Below the pieces are notes generated by a model, which was given only the letters and a program-made list of their open reading frames with translations, did no database searches and was not told where the DNA came from. This document shows positions 10,549 to 20,708 of a DNA stretch of 64,000 bases, one piece after another. The first letter of the stretch is position 1, and the number at the start of each line of letters is the position of its first letter. Position numbers and translations under genes: made by a program. This DNA comes from Halicephalobus mephisto (Eukaryota; Nematoda; Chromadorea; Rhabditida; Panagrolaimidae), in NCBI GenBank assembly GCA_009193035.1, contig SWDT01000011.1, positions 930,001 to 994,000 of the forward strand. The letters run 5' to 3'.

Positions 10549-11837
10549 CGTCAAAGCTGCCATCGTCGGATCTACAGCAATTTTACTATTTATTACTGCA
10601 GTTTATAGCACTCATGATCACAGAAAGTATCCAACGATCTATTGAGCTTTCCTTTTTTCAGTAATAAGAACATCGAAATCACGCTATTATAAAAATTATA
10701 AATTCAACTTCTCGGAAAGTAGTTTCAGCACGAATTTCGGGGACTTCTAGAAGGCGAAGTCGGTAGTTTCGGTTATTTCGGGTTCTATGGGGTTCTGAAT
10801 CGCCTACTAGATTCTAGACTTCTGAATTCCCCACTACACAAAAATAGTAATTTTTAATTCTGTGACAATTTCGAAATTTAACACAATCGTCGCATTTTTA
10901 AAAATCGACATTTGTGACGAAAATTAAAAAATAGTGACGATTTATATTTGTTAGTTAAAAGTTGTACTTTTTTATATTTTATAATTAATTAACAAGAGTC
11001 AACTTTACACCAAAAGCATAACTTTTAATTCTGTGACAATTTCGAAATTTAACACAATCGTCACATTTTTAAAAAGTCGACATTTGTGACGAAAATTAAA
11101 AAATAGTGACGATTTATATTTGTTACTGTATTAAAAGTTGTGTTTCTTTTTGTGTGTCAATTCTGGAAGATTCAAGGAATTTCCAAAGGGTCCTGGAAGA
11201 TTCTAAGAAGTTTTAGATTTTAAATTGATATATGAAAAAACCAAAAGCTGTTGTGAAATCGTCTCGAGAAGAATTTCCAGAATCCTAGATTTCAGAATTT
11301 CTACGAGATTCCGAGCACTTTTAGGATTCTAACACTAAAAATAAAGAAGGAAAAGTTGGGAATTATCTCATCACCGGTTTCTAGAAATTTTCAGAATTCA
11401 AATTTCCAGATATTAATTTTAAAATTTGGAAGATTTTAGAAACATGATATTTTCGAAGTTTTCTGAAGTTTTTGATAATTTTATAAGAATCTGAAAACAT
11501 AAAAGTTTATAATTAACAAAATGCGTCATCCTAATTCGACGAATATCTGCAATTTTCTGGCTTTCTGAGCACTTCCGCGATGTTTGGGAGTACCTGGTTC
11601 AAAAAACTGATACTAATACTGATTGATTGATTACTTCCTGTTTTTTAGTAATTACTATTTTGTAATTCCGTCACTATTATTGAATTTATAGATGTAGACA
11701 ATGTGCCAGTCCGTCGACAAAGACCTTTTTTGTGATTTTCCAAAAGGGAAATTGGAATTTCGAAATCCGACTCGCGCCGGTCTAAGACTGGCTTTGTTCG
11801 ACTTTGTTTTGTCTAGTTTGGCTGGGAACTGTTTTCA
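10549..11837. repeat. Intergenic region with a dispersed repeat in two tandem copies
   Basis: A unit of about 175 bp occurs twice (about 10850-10970 and 11020-11140). It contains CTGTGACAATTTCGAAATTT, ACACAATCGTCRCATTTTT, TTTGTGACGAAAATTAAAAA and TAGTGACGATTTATATTTGTTA. The same unit recurs at about 58800-59040 and its tail near 15855 and 23840, so it is a dispersed repeat family. The rest is AT-rich with TTCYRGAA-rich low-complexity sequence. No gene seen. Confidence 0.6.
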
Positions 11838-12576
11838 ATGATGAATCAAGGTCCCATCAAAGTGAAAGTCATTACTGTAGGGGATTCTGGTGAGATTTCA
11901 TATATAAAAATTAATTTTTTTTATTTTTAGGAGTTGGTAAAACGAGTATCCTTCTCAGATTCGACGGCCAGGAATTCACTTCTGAAGTTGTACCGACCTT
12001 GGGAGCCAGCCATGTGACTTGCAGATCGTGAGCTTTTGGACTGATTTCTGTATGGTTATTGTTGTTACTGTAGGAAACATGGAGGCAGGGAGGTAATCCT
12101 CCAAATTTGGGACACTGCAGGACAGGAGAGGTTCCGGTCCATGGTGCCGATGTACTCGCGGAACGCCAGGGTCGCTCTCCTGGTTTACGACATCTCCAGC
12201 GTCAGGTCCTTCGATAGCATTCCAGAATGGGTTAACGGTTCGTTTTTCATATATCAATTCACAAATCTAAGATGAAATACGTCTTTTAGAACTCAAAAAA
12301 GGAACAAACACCGACATCGAGTTGTTTTTCCTAATCGCGAACAAAGTGGATTTAAAAACCGACAGAGTTGTCAACAGATCGATGGGGATGAAGCTGGCCG
12401 AGGAACTTGAAGCAGTGTACCTTGAAACCTCCGCCAAAGACGGGACCGGGGTCCAGAAAGTCGTCTTCAAAGTCGGAGAACTCGCTGCCGACAAATTCAA
12501 ACCCGTTCCAGAATCGAATTCAGTAATTCTCCAACCGGCGAAAAAAGAAAACAATAAGCGTTACAAATGCTGTTAA
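11838..12576 (+). CDS. Rab-family small GTPase
   Basis: Four exons: 11838-11889, 11931-12027, 12074-12237 and 12290-12576, giving 199 aa (a second ATG at 11841 is equally usable). All GTPase motifs are present: G1 GDSGVGKTS, G3 WDTAGQERFRSM, G4 NKVDL and G5 ETSAK. The protein ends KCC, a dual-geranylgeranylation signal typical of Rabs. The switch region (PTLGASHVTCRS) and the RNARVALLVYDI...WVNELKK segment look closest to the Rab5/21/22 group of endosomal Rabs, but the protein is divergent and I cannot assign an orthologue. Expected role: membrane-attached GTP switch in vesicle traffic. The first exon-intron junction splits the P-loop Gly codon, and introns carry the CATATATCAA/CATATATAAA motif. 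Confidence 0.85.
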
Positions 12577-13196
12577 TTGTGGATTTATTTTGCATTATTT
12601 TCAATCTTCATTAAAAAATGTACGGGAAGTTCATAATTCGAAATTGGCGAACTGAATATAATCGAATACGAAGTATAAAGTAATCCGGATTTGTTTGGAG
12701 ACAATGAAGTCACGGTTTTTGTCCATTTTTATTTTAATTATTTCGCGGGAGATTCCGAAACTTTTGGCATCTGAGATTTTTGAGAATTCAGTGGAAATTT
12801 TCGGAAATTTTCGAATTTTGAATTTTGAATTTTCTGAGAACTTTGAAAAGTTTTAAAAACTTTGGAATTTTACACAAGCTTCTGGAATCTTGGAATTTCG
12901 AAGGTATTTTTAGAACTTTTCGAGATTTTCTAGTAACTTCTGTGATCCTTCAGAATCCAGTGAAATTTTCCAGAATCTTTCATGATATACTGGAAAATTT
13001 CGGAACTTTGTAAAATTTCTCAGAAGTTTCTACATTACTTTGGAATTTTATTAAAAATTGTAAAAATAATAAGAAATTAATGAAAATTTTTAAAATAATA
13101 AGAAATTATTAAAAATTTTAAAAATAATAAGAAATTTATGAAAATTTTAAAAATAATAAGAAATTAATGGAAATTTTTAATAATTATTTTTTTAGA
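12577..13196. other. AT-rich intergenic region
   Basis: No gene seen. It holds degenerate TTCTGGAAT/TTTCGGAAATTTT low-complexity sequence and, at about 13040-13180, a tandem repeat of a roughly 32-bp unit (AAAATTTTAAAAATAATAAG, AAATTAATG). Confidence 0.5.
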
Positions 13197-13997
13197 ATGT
13201 CGAAACTGAAGGCGATCATCTGTCCTTCGATCCTGAACGCCGACTTGGCCAATCTGGCTTCTGAATGTCGGAAACTGCTGTCTGCCGGAGCGGATTACCT
13301 TCATCTCGACGTCATGGACGGCCACTTCGTTCCTAATCTTACTTTCGGTCATCCGGTCGTCGAATCTTTGAGAAAACAACTCGGTCCAACTCCTGTAAGA
13401 ATTTTTAAAATTAGAAATATTTATTAATAATTTTAGTTTTTTGACGTTCATTTGATGGTAAGTAATCCAGAACAGTGGCTGGAACCGATGAAGAACGCTG
13501 GAGCGGATCAGTTCACTTTCCACTGGGAAGCCGTGGCTGAAGCCGACGAAACAGAAGGAAGCGAAGCCGTCTTCAAGCTCATCGAGAAGGTCAAGGCCGT
13601 CGGACTCAAAGTAGGAGTCGCCATCAAGCCCAAAACCGATGTAAGAATTTCTTCTTTTTTTATTTTTTACAAATAATATGGTTTTTAGGTAGCTGTTCTT
13701 CTTCCTTATGGATCTTTGATCGACAACGCTTTAGTTATGACGGTAGAACCGGGATTTGGAGGACAGAAATTCATGTCTGATATGATGTCAAAGGTGAAAG
13801 TTCTTCGATCCAAGTTCCCGGATCTGGATATCCAAGTAGACGGAGGAGTTTCTGGTTCGAACGTTGAGGAATGCGCTCAAGCAGGTGCTAATCTCATCGT
13901 TTCCGGAACCGGCATCATCAAGGCCGAAAGTCAAGAAGAAGTAATCGAAAAAATGCGTGATGCCGTCGAGAACGCCATCGCCAAGAGATCTGGCTAA
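13197..13997 (+). CDS. RPE: Ribulose-phosphate 3-epimerase
   Basis: Three exons: 13197-13394, 13437-13640 and 13689-13997, giving 236 aa, normal for the family. Motifs in order: [13 protein letters not shown] at the N-terminus, [16 protein letters not shown] (catalytic Asp and metal ligands), the FDVHLMV strand, the [13 protein letters not shown] phosphate loop and second catalytic region, and [11 protein letters not shown]. The enzyme interconverts ribulose-5-phosphate and xylulose-5-phosphate in the cytosolic pentose phosphate pathway, using a bound divalent metal. The start is one base after TTTTTTTAG, a trans-splice-type acceptor. An AATAAA lies near 14105. Nothing unusual seen. Confidence 0.95.
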
Positions 13998-14148
13998 TGA
14001 CAGTCCGTCGAGGACAGGATATATCGTTCATTTTGTTGAATCCGATTAAGTGTCATTAATCCTATTTCTAAAACGATTGCAATTTTTAGTTTTTTAAAAG
14101 TTTTAATAAAGTATTGATCAGAAAAATTGATAAAAAATAATTTTAAAA

Positions 14149-14484
14149 ATGTTTAAAATTTTGTTTTTTGTTCTTGTCCTCATCGTTTCCATCAACGAAG
14201 CTTTGCCGTGGATTCTGTCTTCTGGATCTAATTCTAATGAGTAAGTTTAATTTTTATAAAAATAATGAAATTAATTTTAATTTTTTTAAAAATTATAAAA
14301 TTAATTTTAGAAATTTTTTAAAATAATGAAATTAATTTTAATTTTTTTTTAAATAATGAAATTAATTTTAAGAGTTTTTAAAAATAATAAAATTAATTTC
14401 AGGAATTTTTATTTAAGAAACAGAGGACAGCCCTACGATTACGGTAGACGACAACCATCATGGCCTTATTTTGGAGGAAAATAA
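14149..14484 (+). CDS. Small secreted peptide, PSWPYFGGK family, copy 1
   Basis: Two exons, 14149-14240 and 14403-14484, giving 57 aa. The N-terminal 18-20 residues (MFKILFFVLVLIVSINEA) form a clear signal peptide. The mature part is short, with a Tyr/Arg-rich QPYDYGRRQPSWPYFGGK end and one RR site. The same architecture recurs at 18456 and 19710: signal peptide ending in SINxx, an S/N-H-S/N-E codon split in phase 2 by the intron, and a PSWPYFG(G/K)K end shared with the 19710 copy. The 162-nt intron is a tandem of AAATAATGAAATTAATTTTAA-like units. The function is unknown; small secreted Gly/Tyr-rich peptides in nematodes are often antimicrobial or neuropeptide-like, but that is inference. Confidence 0.72.
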
Positions 14485-14727
14485 TTTTTGCAAAAAAAAT
14501 ATTTGTGAATTTTCATAATAAAATTGGAATTTTATAAAGATTTTCAGAATCCAATAAATTGTGAAATTTTTAGAGATTTCGAAAATCCCAATGTTTAATA
14601 AATTATACGTTTTTTGAAAAATTCTCGAACTTTTTAAAAGTTAACATGGTAAAGAACAAAAATTAAATAATTTTCAAAGTTTAAGACAGCTTTTCTAAAA
14701 TCACGCTTAAATGAATAGAATCAACAT

Positions 14728-15396
14728 ATAGTAAAACTTCGATATAAAATACCCCCTTGGAATCAGGTAAAGCGCATGTTATAAGAAAGGATATATTATA
14801 GCAGGGGTATTTTATATCCAAGTTCTGCTGTATTAAAATTTCACAATAAACTTGTTCTATTTCCATTTTTTGTGATAGTATTACAGTCGAACTTCGATAT
14901 AAGGTATCTCCTTGGGAGCAGGCAAAGCGTATGTTATAAGAAAGGATATATTATATCCGGGGTAAATTTGAAGGCAGACTAACCAAACACACTCACTCAG
15001 ACCGTATGCTATAGCGTGAGATATGTTATAGCAGGGATATCTTATATCCAAGTTCTATTGTACAGTAGAACTTGGATATAAAATACCCCCTTAGGACCGG
15101 GTAAAGCGTATGTTATAAGAAAGGATATATTATAACGGGGTAAATTTGAAGGCAGATTAACCAAACTCATTCACTCAGACTGTATGCTATAACGTGAGAT
15201 ATGTTATAACGGGGATATCTTATATCCAACTTCTATTGTACAGTAGAACTTGAATATAAGATACACCCTTGGGACCGGGTAAAGTGTATGTTATAACGGG
15301 GTAAATTTGAAGGCAGACTAACCAAACACACTCAGATCGTATGCTATAATGTGAGATATGTTATAGCAGGGGTATCTGATATCCAAGTTCTACTGT
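14728..15396. mobile_element. Tandem array of a TA-flanked MITE (family A), left copy
   Basis: Three units of about 155-180 bp (about 14882-15061, 15062-15240, 15241-15396) follow a shorter, internally deleted unit (about 14728-14834). Each starts CAGTMGAACTTSRATATAA and ends TTATATCCAAGTTCTAYTG, so the ends form terminal inverted repeats of about 20 bp, and units join at a shared TA. The interior carries GGGGTAAATTTGAAGGCAGA and GTATGCTATARCGTGAGATA. TA target sites and CAGT...ACTG ends suggest mobilisation by a Tc1/mariner-type transposase, which is not encoded here. An inverted copy of the array is at 20709-21218 and a single element at 36711-36878. Confidence 0.82.
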
Positions 15397-15799
15397 ATTT
15401 TCAATACCTCTCTGGATTGTCTTTATAAACTTTGGAATTGTATAACATTTAACAAATATTTCTAGGAGTCATTGGTGACAAAGATAAAAACGAAGGTGAT
15501 ATTGTGGTCTTCCAAAGATGGCGTAAACTTCAGAAAATTTCTATTTGTGCTTTAAAATTAGAAAACTTTTCATAATTTTCAGCAACTATCGTGATGGCGA
15601 TAATTTTCACTCCTGAAGATCGGAATATAGAGGTTAAATGAAGGATTACTTTTTTTACTTTTACTTTTTATTCCTATATCGCACAATCAAAGTTCTACAA
15701 CAAATTACAATTTAAATTTAAACAATTCAATTCTAAATGTTGAAAATGAAAGATTATGTTTTATAAATTATCAAAAAAAAACATTTGCAATTTGCTTTG

Positions 15800-16440
15800 G
15801 GTCTGTTTTTTGTGTTTTCGAATATCTATTCAGTTAATTTTTAATTTGATTTTTGTGACGAAAATTTAAAATATAATGAATTTTTATTTATTTTGGATTA
15901 ACAATTCACATAATTCCGGTCAATTTTTACTTAATTTATTTAATTAAGACCAAGAACAGGTATAAACTTGGCAAGTTTTCTGAATTTCTCCAAATTAGTT
16001 GGATCCGCCACTTCTTTAAATTTTTTCATGATTTTTTTGGAGTTCTCTTCATTCAAGTATGGCCGAAGGGCACGGATAATCAAACAATTTTTTGTTTTTT
16101 TGCTAGCTTTAGGGTTATCAGCAATGGCCTTCTGAGCGGCCTTGAAGTAAGGAGTCACGACGGCTGCTGTTGCGGTTCTCCACTGAGCTAACAAGGTGTT
16201 GTACTTGTGCAGACCCCCTACATTCATCGCGACCTCTTGTATGGTGGAACTGTAATTGGTATACTCTATCCAGGGCAACATGCGATTTCCGATTTGAAGA
16301 GCAACTAAAATCATTAAGATCACTAAACAAAAAAATCAGAAATTTATTCAAATTTTATAAAAGAAATAAAAATTATAAAGCAATCAAAAAGAAAAAATAC
16401 TTAAATATTTCTATCCAAGACGAGTTTTGGCTATTTGTTG
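15800..16440. repeat. Inverted segmental duplication, block B left arm
   Basis: This block, including the 124-codon gene and its 3' flank, is the inverted near-identical counterpart of about 23105-23905. The arms differ by a 170-bp MITE present only in the right arm. The left flank near 15668 carries TTATTCCTATATCGCACA, also found at about 59440. Confidence 0.85.
15940..16314 (-). CDS. Unknown small protein, duplicated (copy 1 of pair B)
   Basis: 124 aa from the ATG at 16314. A TTTTTTGTTTAG acceptor ends 9 bases upstream, so this could be a trans-spliced single-exon gene or a second coding exon. The N-terminus (MILVALQIGNRMLPW) is hydrophobic but short for a signal peptide. The rest is helical and basic (YNTLLAQWRTATAAVVTPYFKAAQKA; KKTKNCLIIRALRPYL; KFIPVLGLN). 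The inverted copy at 23388 differs at about four residues, which argues that the reading frame is real. I do not recognise a family; small helical nematode secreted proteins such as SXP/RAL-2-like ones are possible but unsupported. Confidence 0.62.
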   Translation of the reverse strand: MILVALQIGNRMLPWIEYTNYSSTIQEVAMNVGGLHKYNTLLAQWRTATAAVVTPYFKAAQKAIADNPKASKKTKNCLIIRALRPYLNEENSKKIMKKFKEVADPTNLEKFRKLAKFIPVLGLN

Positions 16441-16682
16441 TAGTAAAAAATTCTTCCTTTACGCTGAGTATAAATTAAAACTTATTATTTCTCTTTTATT
16501 AGTATTAAAATCAGTGAAAATTAATTTAATTATTTTTTCTTTTTAAAATTAAAGTTGCGAAAAGTTGTAGGTTTTTATAAAAAAAACAAAAACTAAACAA
16601 TACGCATTTATATGCAGAAACAAAGGAAACATTATAAAATGAAGATCCCGGGATATGGATGCCTTCGTTTAGATAAATTTTG

Positions 16683-16826
16683 TTATTTTAATATTTTTAA
16701 TATTTTTAATATTTTTAATATTTTTAATATTTTTAATATTTTTAATATTTTTAATATTTTTAATATTTTTAATATTTTTAATATTTTTAATATTTTTAAT
16801 ATTTTTAATATTTTTAATATTTTTAA
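16683..16826. repeat. Perfect 9-bp microsatellite (AATATTTTT)n
   Basis: About 15-16 uninterrupted copies of a 9-mer. Because the unit is a multiple of 3, one frame stays open and would read Asn-Ile-Phe repeats, but there is no other sign of coding. Confidence 0.95.
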
Positions 16827-17089
16827 TTATTTATTGATTAAAGAGGAAGCATCGATGTACAAGTATGGATTTGTTGATCTTCCCCTGTCTTGAACATTGA
16901 TCTAATTTCGTAATCTACTAACGAATGAATTCCTAACGACCGGAACTACAATATAAAATGACCTCAATCTCACCAAGTAGTATCCAGATCTACTTTCTCG
17001 TCTTTATCGTATTTCCTAAGATTCTTGATTGTGCATTCAATAAAAGTTTCTTTTTGTACATTTTTCATCCTTAATATCTTAGAACCTAA

Positions 17090-17580
17090 AAATCAACATT
17101 ATATAGACTACAGTACCCTATATGAATGGATTTTGAAGAATTCTAAATTGATTAATATAATGGGATTGATAAACTTAAGTCACCTACATTCGTGGAAAAA
17201 TTCGGTGTCGTTATTGATGCCCTCCCGGATGAGCCATTCTATTTCCTCGATCACGAACATGACTCGATCAAGACTCAAGGGATTCATGTAATATTTTACG
17301 TACAATTCGGCGAACTTTATTTCTTCAGCTTTCAAGTCACAAGCTCCATTGACGATTGTGAAGAAAGAGCAGAAAACAAACAAGTACTTCATTGATATTA
17401 AAAAATCTAAATGATCAAGTTTCCAAAAAATTGGGCAATTTAAAGGAATTTTGTCAGTGGTACGTGAGAACACAAAGTGTAATTAAAGTGCAATATATCG
17501 TAGTGTAGATGGTACATGCCAAACTTTATCTATTTGACGGTTTGTAAACAATTTAAGGAACCGCCCAGTTAACGGGAATT
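17090..17580. repeat. Inverted segmental duplication, block C left arm
   Basis: Inverted counterpart of about 21720-22215, covering the 70-aa secreted protein gene and about 190 bp of its upstream region, including CCGTTAACTGGGCGGTTC (minus strand). Between blocks B and C the two arms are unrelated: the microsatellite on the left, degenerate 60-bp repeats on the right. Confidence 0.82.
17180..17392 (-). CDS. Small secreted protein, duplicated (copy 1 of pair C)
   Basis: 70 aa from the ATG at 17392. MKYLFVFCSFFTIVNGA is a strong signal peptide. The mature part is about 53 residues, acidic, with Cys after the cleavage site and near the end (ACDLKAEEIKFAELYVKYY ... FFHECR). Its copy at 21919 differs at two residues. 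A GTAGGT just before the stop could be a splice donor, so the C-terminus is uncertain. Function unknown. Confidence 0.65.
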   Translation of the reverse strand: MKYLFVFCSFFTIVNGACDLKAEEIKFAELYVKYYMNPLSLDRVMFVIEEIEWLIREGINNDTEFFHECR

Positions 17581-18047
17581 TGAAAAAACTAGTTTAACGA
17601 CTCTGGGGTGGTTGATCACCAATGTTAATAACGTGGAACACGAGAGTTCATAATCGAAATTTGGGTTTCTTGCATAAGGGCACGATTTGCAGATTATTTT
17701 TTGATTCCAAAAATTTGCATATCAATTTAGATAAAACATCTTTTTCTAACAGAAAAAGTCATAAATGTTATTTTACAAAAGTAGGAATTTCGACTTTAAA
17801 CTTTTACAGTACAAAACACAGATTTTTGGTACATCAGCCGATTGGGCGGTGTTTTGGAACCTCGTGTAGGATTTTCGGTCGTTTATGCCATTTCTCGAGG
17901 TCTACAATAAGAAGAGAAATTGCGCCAATGATTCCCGATTCACTATTCTTCAGTTTTACAAACATCACCAAGAATTTAGATAACTTTAAAAATATAAGTT
18001 GTTTATTGTTTCATTACATAATTTGTTACAAAAAAATATTGGTTTTA

Positions 18048-18456
18048 TTATTTCCCGAAACGAGAGAAGAAAGATCCACTTCTCCTGTCGCTGCCGAAGA
18101 AGCCTCTGTGTTCATGGGATCCGCTCTTGCCACCGAAGAACCCTCTGTTTTCATGGGACCCTCTACGACCACCGAAGAACCCTCTGTTTTCATGGGACCC
18201 TCTACGACCACCGAAGAACCCTCTGTTTTCATGGGACCCTCTACGACCACCGAAGAACCCTCTGTTTTCATGAGACCCTCTGCGACTGCCGAAGAACCCT
18301 CTGCTTGCTGGATGATGTCTGAAATTTACTTTATTAATTTTGTAAATAAAACTAAACTTACTCATGAGAATGTGATCCGAAGAATTTTCGTGATTGGCCT
18401 TCGTTGATGGAGAAGACAAAAATAAGAAGAACAAAAAGGAAAATCTTGTAGAACAT
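18048..18456 (-). CDS. Secreted repeat peptide precursor, GSHENRGFFGGRR repeats
   Basis: Two exons, 18456-18362 and 18318-18048, giving 121 aa. The signal peptide is MFYKIFLFVLLIFVFSINEG; the intron splits the codon after HSH in phase 2 exactly as in the genes at 14149 and 19710, so all three are paralogues. Exon 2 encodes five to six 13-residue repeats (GSHENRGFFGGRR), then GSFFSRFGK. Each repeat ends in Gly-Gly before Arg-Arg (or Lys), so proprotein-convertase cleavage would release peptides with a C-terminal Gly suitable for amidation. Alternatively it is a structural or antimicrobial Gly/Phe-rich peptide. A GAGTATAAAA TATA-type box lies about 35-45 bp upstream. Three units are almost identical at the DNA level (18130-18250), so the array is young. 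Confidence 0.75.
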
Positions 18457-18706
18457 TTTGATTTTTTGGAATTTTGCAATTAACGATTTCTTTTATACTC
18501 AAGTGGAATCTTGCGTTAATTAGAAATAACCGGTACCTTAATTGAAAAAATGACGTCAGAAAAACAAGAAATTTGGTAACAACCTTTCTAAAATAATCAT
18601 CAAGATCAGAACTATCAATTTCGAACCCATGTCGAATTAATTCGAAAATAGAAAAGTTCGAATTTGAACTAATTTAATGTTAAAAAATGCGCATTTTAAT
18701 TCTGTT

Positions 18707-19375
18707 AGGACAGAAAATTAGATTAGAAAGATAGGACCTGAATTGATAGCCTGAGTATCAGAAAGCGTGGGATACAGTAGGACTTGCATGACTTTAGGTT
18801 CTATTTTATTAAATCATATTATAAATTGTGTTTGTGCTTTATTTTTAGTAAAGATTATTAATATACTTCTGTTTCCTATCTTAACAATTTGTTTTTAATA
18901 TAATCCGATCTATTATTAGATCGCCGTTGGGACAAGAGTTAGACTAAAGAGAAAGAATCTGAATTGATAGCCTGAGTATCAGAAAGCGTGGGATACAGTA
19001 GGACTTGCATGACTTTAGGTTCTATTTTATTAAATCACATTGTAAATCATGTCTGTGCTTTATTTTTAGTAAAGATTATTAATATACTTCTGTTTCATAT
19101 CTTAACAGTTGATTTTTAATCCATATAACTCGATCTATTATTAGATCGCTGTTGGGACAGAAAATTAGATTAGAAAGATAGGACCTGAATTGATAGCCTG
19201 GATATCAAAAAACATGGGATACTGTATGTTATGAATGAAACTCTCGGTTCTATTCTATTAAATCATATAAATCGTATTTATATCTTATTTTTTTAGTAAA
19301 GATTACTATAATACTTTTGTTTCCTATCTTAACAATTTGTTTTTAATATAATCCGATCTATTATTAGATTACAAA
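18707..19375. repeat. Tandem repeat, about 223-bp unit, three copies
   Basis: Copies start near 18707, 18930 and 19155. Shared blocks include GAATTGATAGCCTGAGTATC (at 18740, 18961 and a variant at 19187), GGGATACWGTA, TAGGTTCTATTTTATTAAATC, TTTTTAGTAAAGATTA and CCGATCTATTATTAGAT. A related fragment is near 24510 (GAGATAGCCTGAATATCAG). No coding seen. Confidence 0.85.
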
Positions 19376-19418
19376 ACCTTGATTTTATTCACAAATTTTA
19401 TAAAATTATAAAATGAAT

Positions 19419-19710
19419 TTATTTTTTGCCAAAATACGGCCATGATGGGTATACGACGTAACTGTAAGGATATCCTCCATGTATTACGTAAGGATGTCTG
19501 AAAAGAATTTTATCAATTTTAAATATTTTATAAATTTTTATTATTTTCAATATTTTGGAAAATTTTCAAATATTTTTGTTTTTATTAATTTTAAAACAAA
19601 AATTAAGCTTACTCGTGAGAATGTGATCCAAGAGAAAGCGACCACAACGGTACTCCGTTGATGGAAACGATGAAAACGAGAATAAGAAAAACCAAAAATT
19701 TTAAAAACAT
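19419..19710 (-). CDS. Small secreted peptide, PSWPYFGGK family, copy 2
   Basis: Two exons, 19710-19613 and 19497-19419, giving 58 aa. The signal peptide is MFLKFLVFLILVFIVSING. The mature part is VPLWSLSLGSHSHE then HPYVIHGGYPYSYVVYPSWPYFGKK. The end matches the 14149 gene (PSWPYFGGK) and the intron position matches both paralogues. A GGCTATAAAAGC TATA box lies about 40 bp upstream, and further up GGATACCAGTCACGT resembles GGTACCGGTTA in the 18456 promoter, so the two may be co-regulated. Rich in Tyr and Pro. Function unknown. Confidence 0.72.
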
Positions 19711-19859
19711 TTTTGGCGAATTCGGAAAATTTTTTAATAACTTGCTTTTATAGCCGCGAGAAATCCCGTGTTTATTGGACGTGACTGGTATCCTAATTCA
19801 AAACAAAATTAAGAAAAAACTGGAAATTACGTAACAAGTTCCAAAAAGTTGAAAGATCA

Positions 19860-20700
19860 CCAAATTTGACATCATAAAAAATAAAATTTAAAATTAAAAA
19901 AAAAATAAAAATAAAATTTTAAATTTAAATTTAAAAAAAAATAAAAAATTTTAAATTTAAAAAAAAATAAAAATTATTTTTACAAAAATTTTGTTTTTTG
20001 GTGATTTTTAAAATTTCGATTCTGGGAAGTTTAAGTATATTATAGATGACTTTGGAAACTTATGATCTTCTGCAAGACTCCAGAAGCTTCTAAAAAGTTT
20101 CGAAATTTCCTACTGTACTGTAATACTAGGATAGTATACAGAATATCAAGAATGTTTATTGAACATAAAAATCCTGTTATGCAAAGAATCCAAAAAATAA
20201 TGTGAAACAACTGCCGAGTCTCTCAGGGACTTTCGTGTCAGGAGTCCGCTCTGTTACGGTATCTTAAAAATTCAAATTTATTCAAATTTATTTTTTTTTT
20301 ATCTCATAAAACTAAAAATTTCAATATTTTATTTTATAAAAATTGATAATCAAAGTTCGAAGTTGATATTTGGAATTTTCGTGCCGGGAGCCTCCTCTCT
20401 CAAGACGTCCATAGGCTTTCTGAAATCACACCTAACTGAATGGAATCATCACGTAAGACCTCCTGATCACAGTTTTCACATTATTTGATTTTAACTGAGT
20501 ACAATCGATCGCAGAATCGCATTACAACAGAAGATTGATCACAATTAAGTATAATCAACGTGTTTGGACCATGTTTGTTTCCAGTCAAAAAGGTACTAGA
20601 ACGTTGATTACATTCAGTTACAATCAATCTTCTGTTGGATTGCAATTCTGTCACCGATTGTGCTCAGTTAGAATCAAATAACATGAAAACTGTAGTCAGA
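19860..20700. other. AT-rich intergenic stretch
   Basis: Poly-A/T low-complexity DNA at 19880-19990. At about 20475-20700 an imperfect inverted repeat: AACTGAGTACAATCGAT, CAACAGAAGATTGATCACA and CTTTTTGACTGGAAACAAA pair with sequence on the other side of about 20585. This looks like a palindromic element of about 230 bp. No gene seen. Confidence 0.45.
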
Positions 20701-20708
20701 GGTTCTTA

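Noticed and set aside
16612..16893. 93-aa open frame rich in Asn-Ile-Phe
   Set aside because: Produced by the 9-bp microsatellite, whose length is a multiple of three; no start context, splice sites or duplicate in the other arm.
17999..18407. Plus-strand open frames with EEPSVFMGPSTTT repeats
   Set aside because: Shadow of the minus-strand GSHENRGFFGGRR gene; the minus strand has the signal peptide, intron and paralogues.
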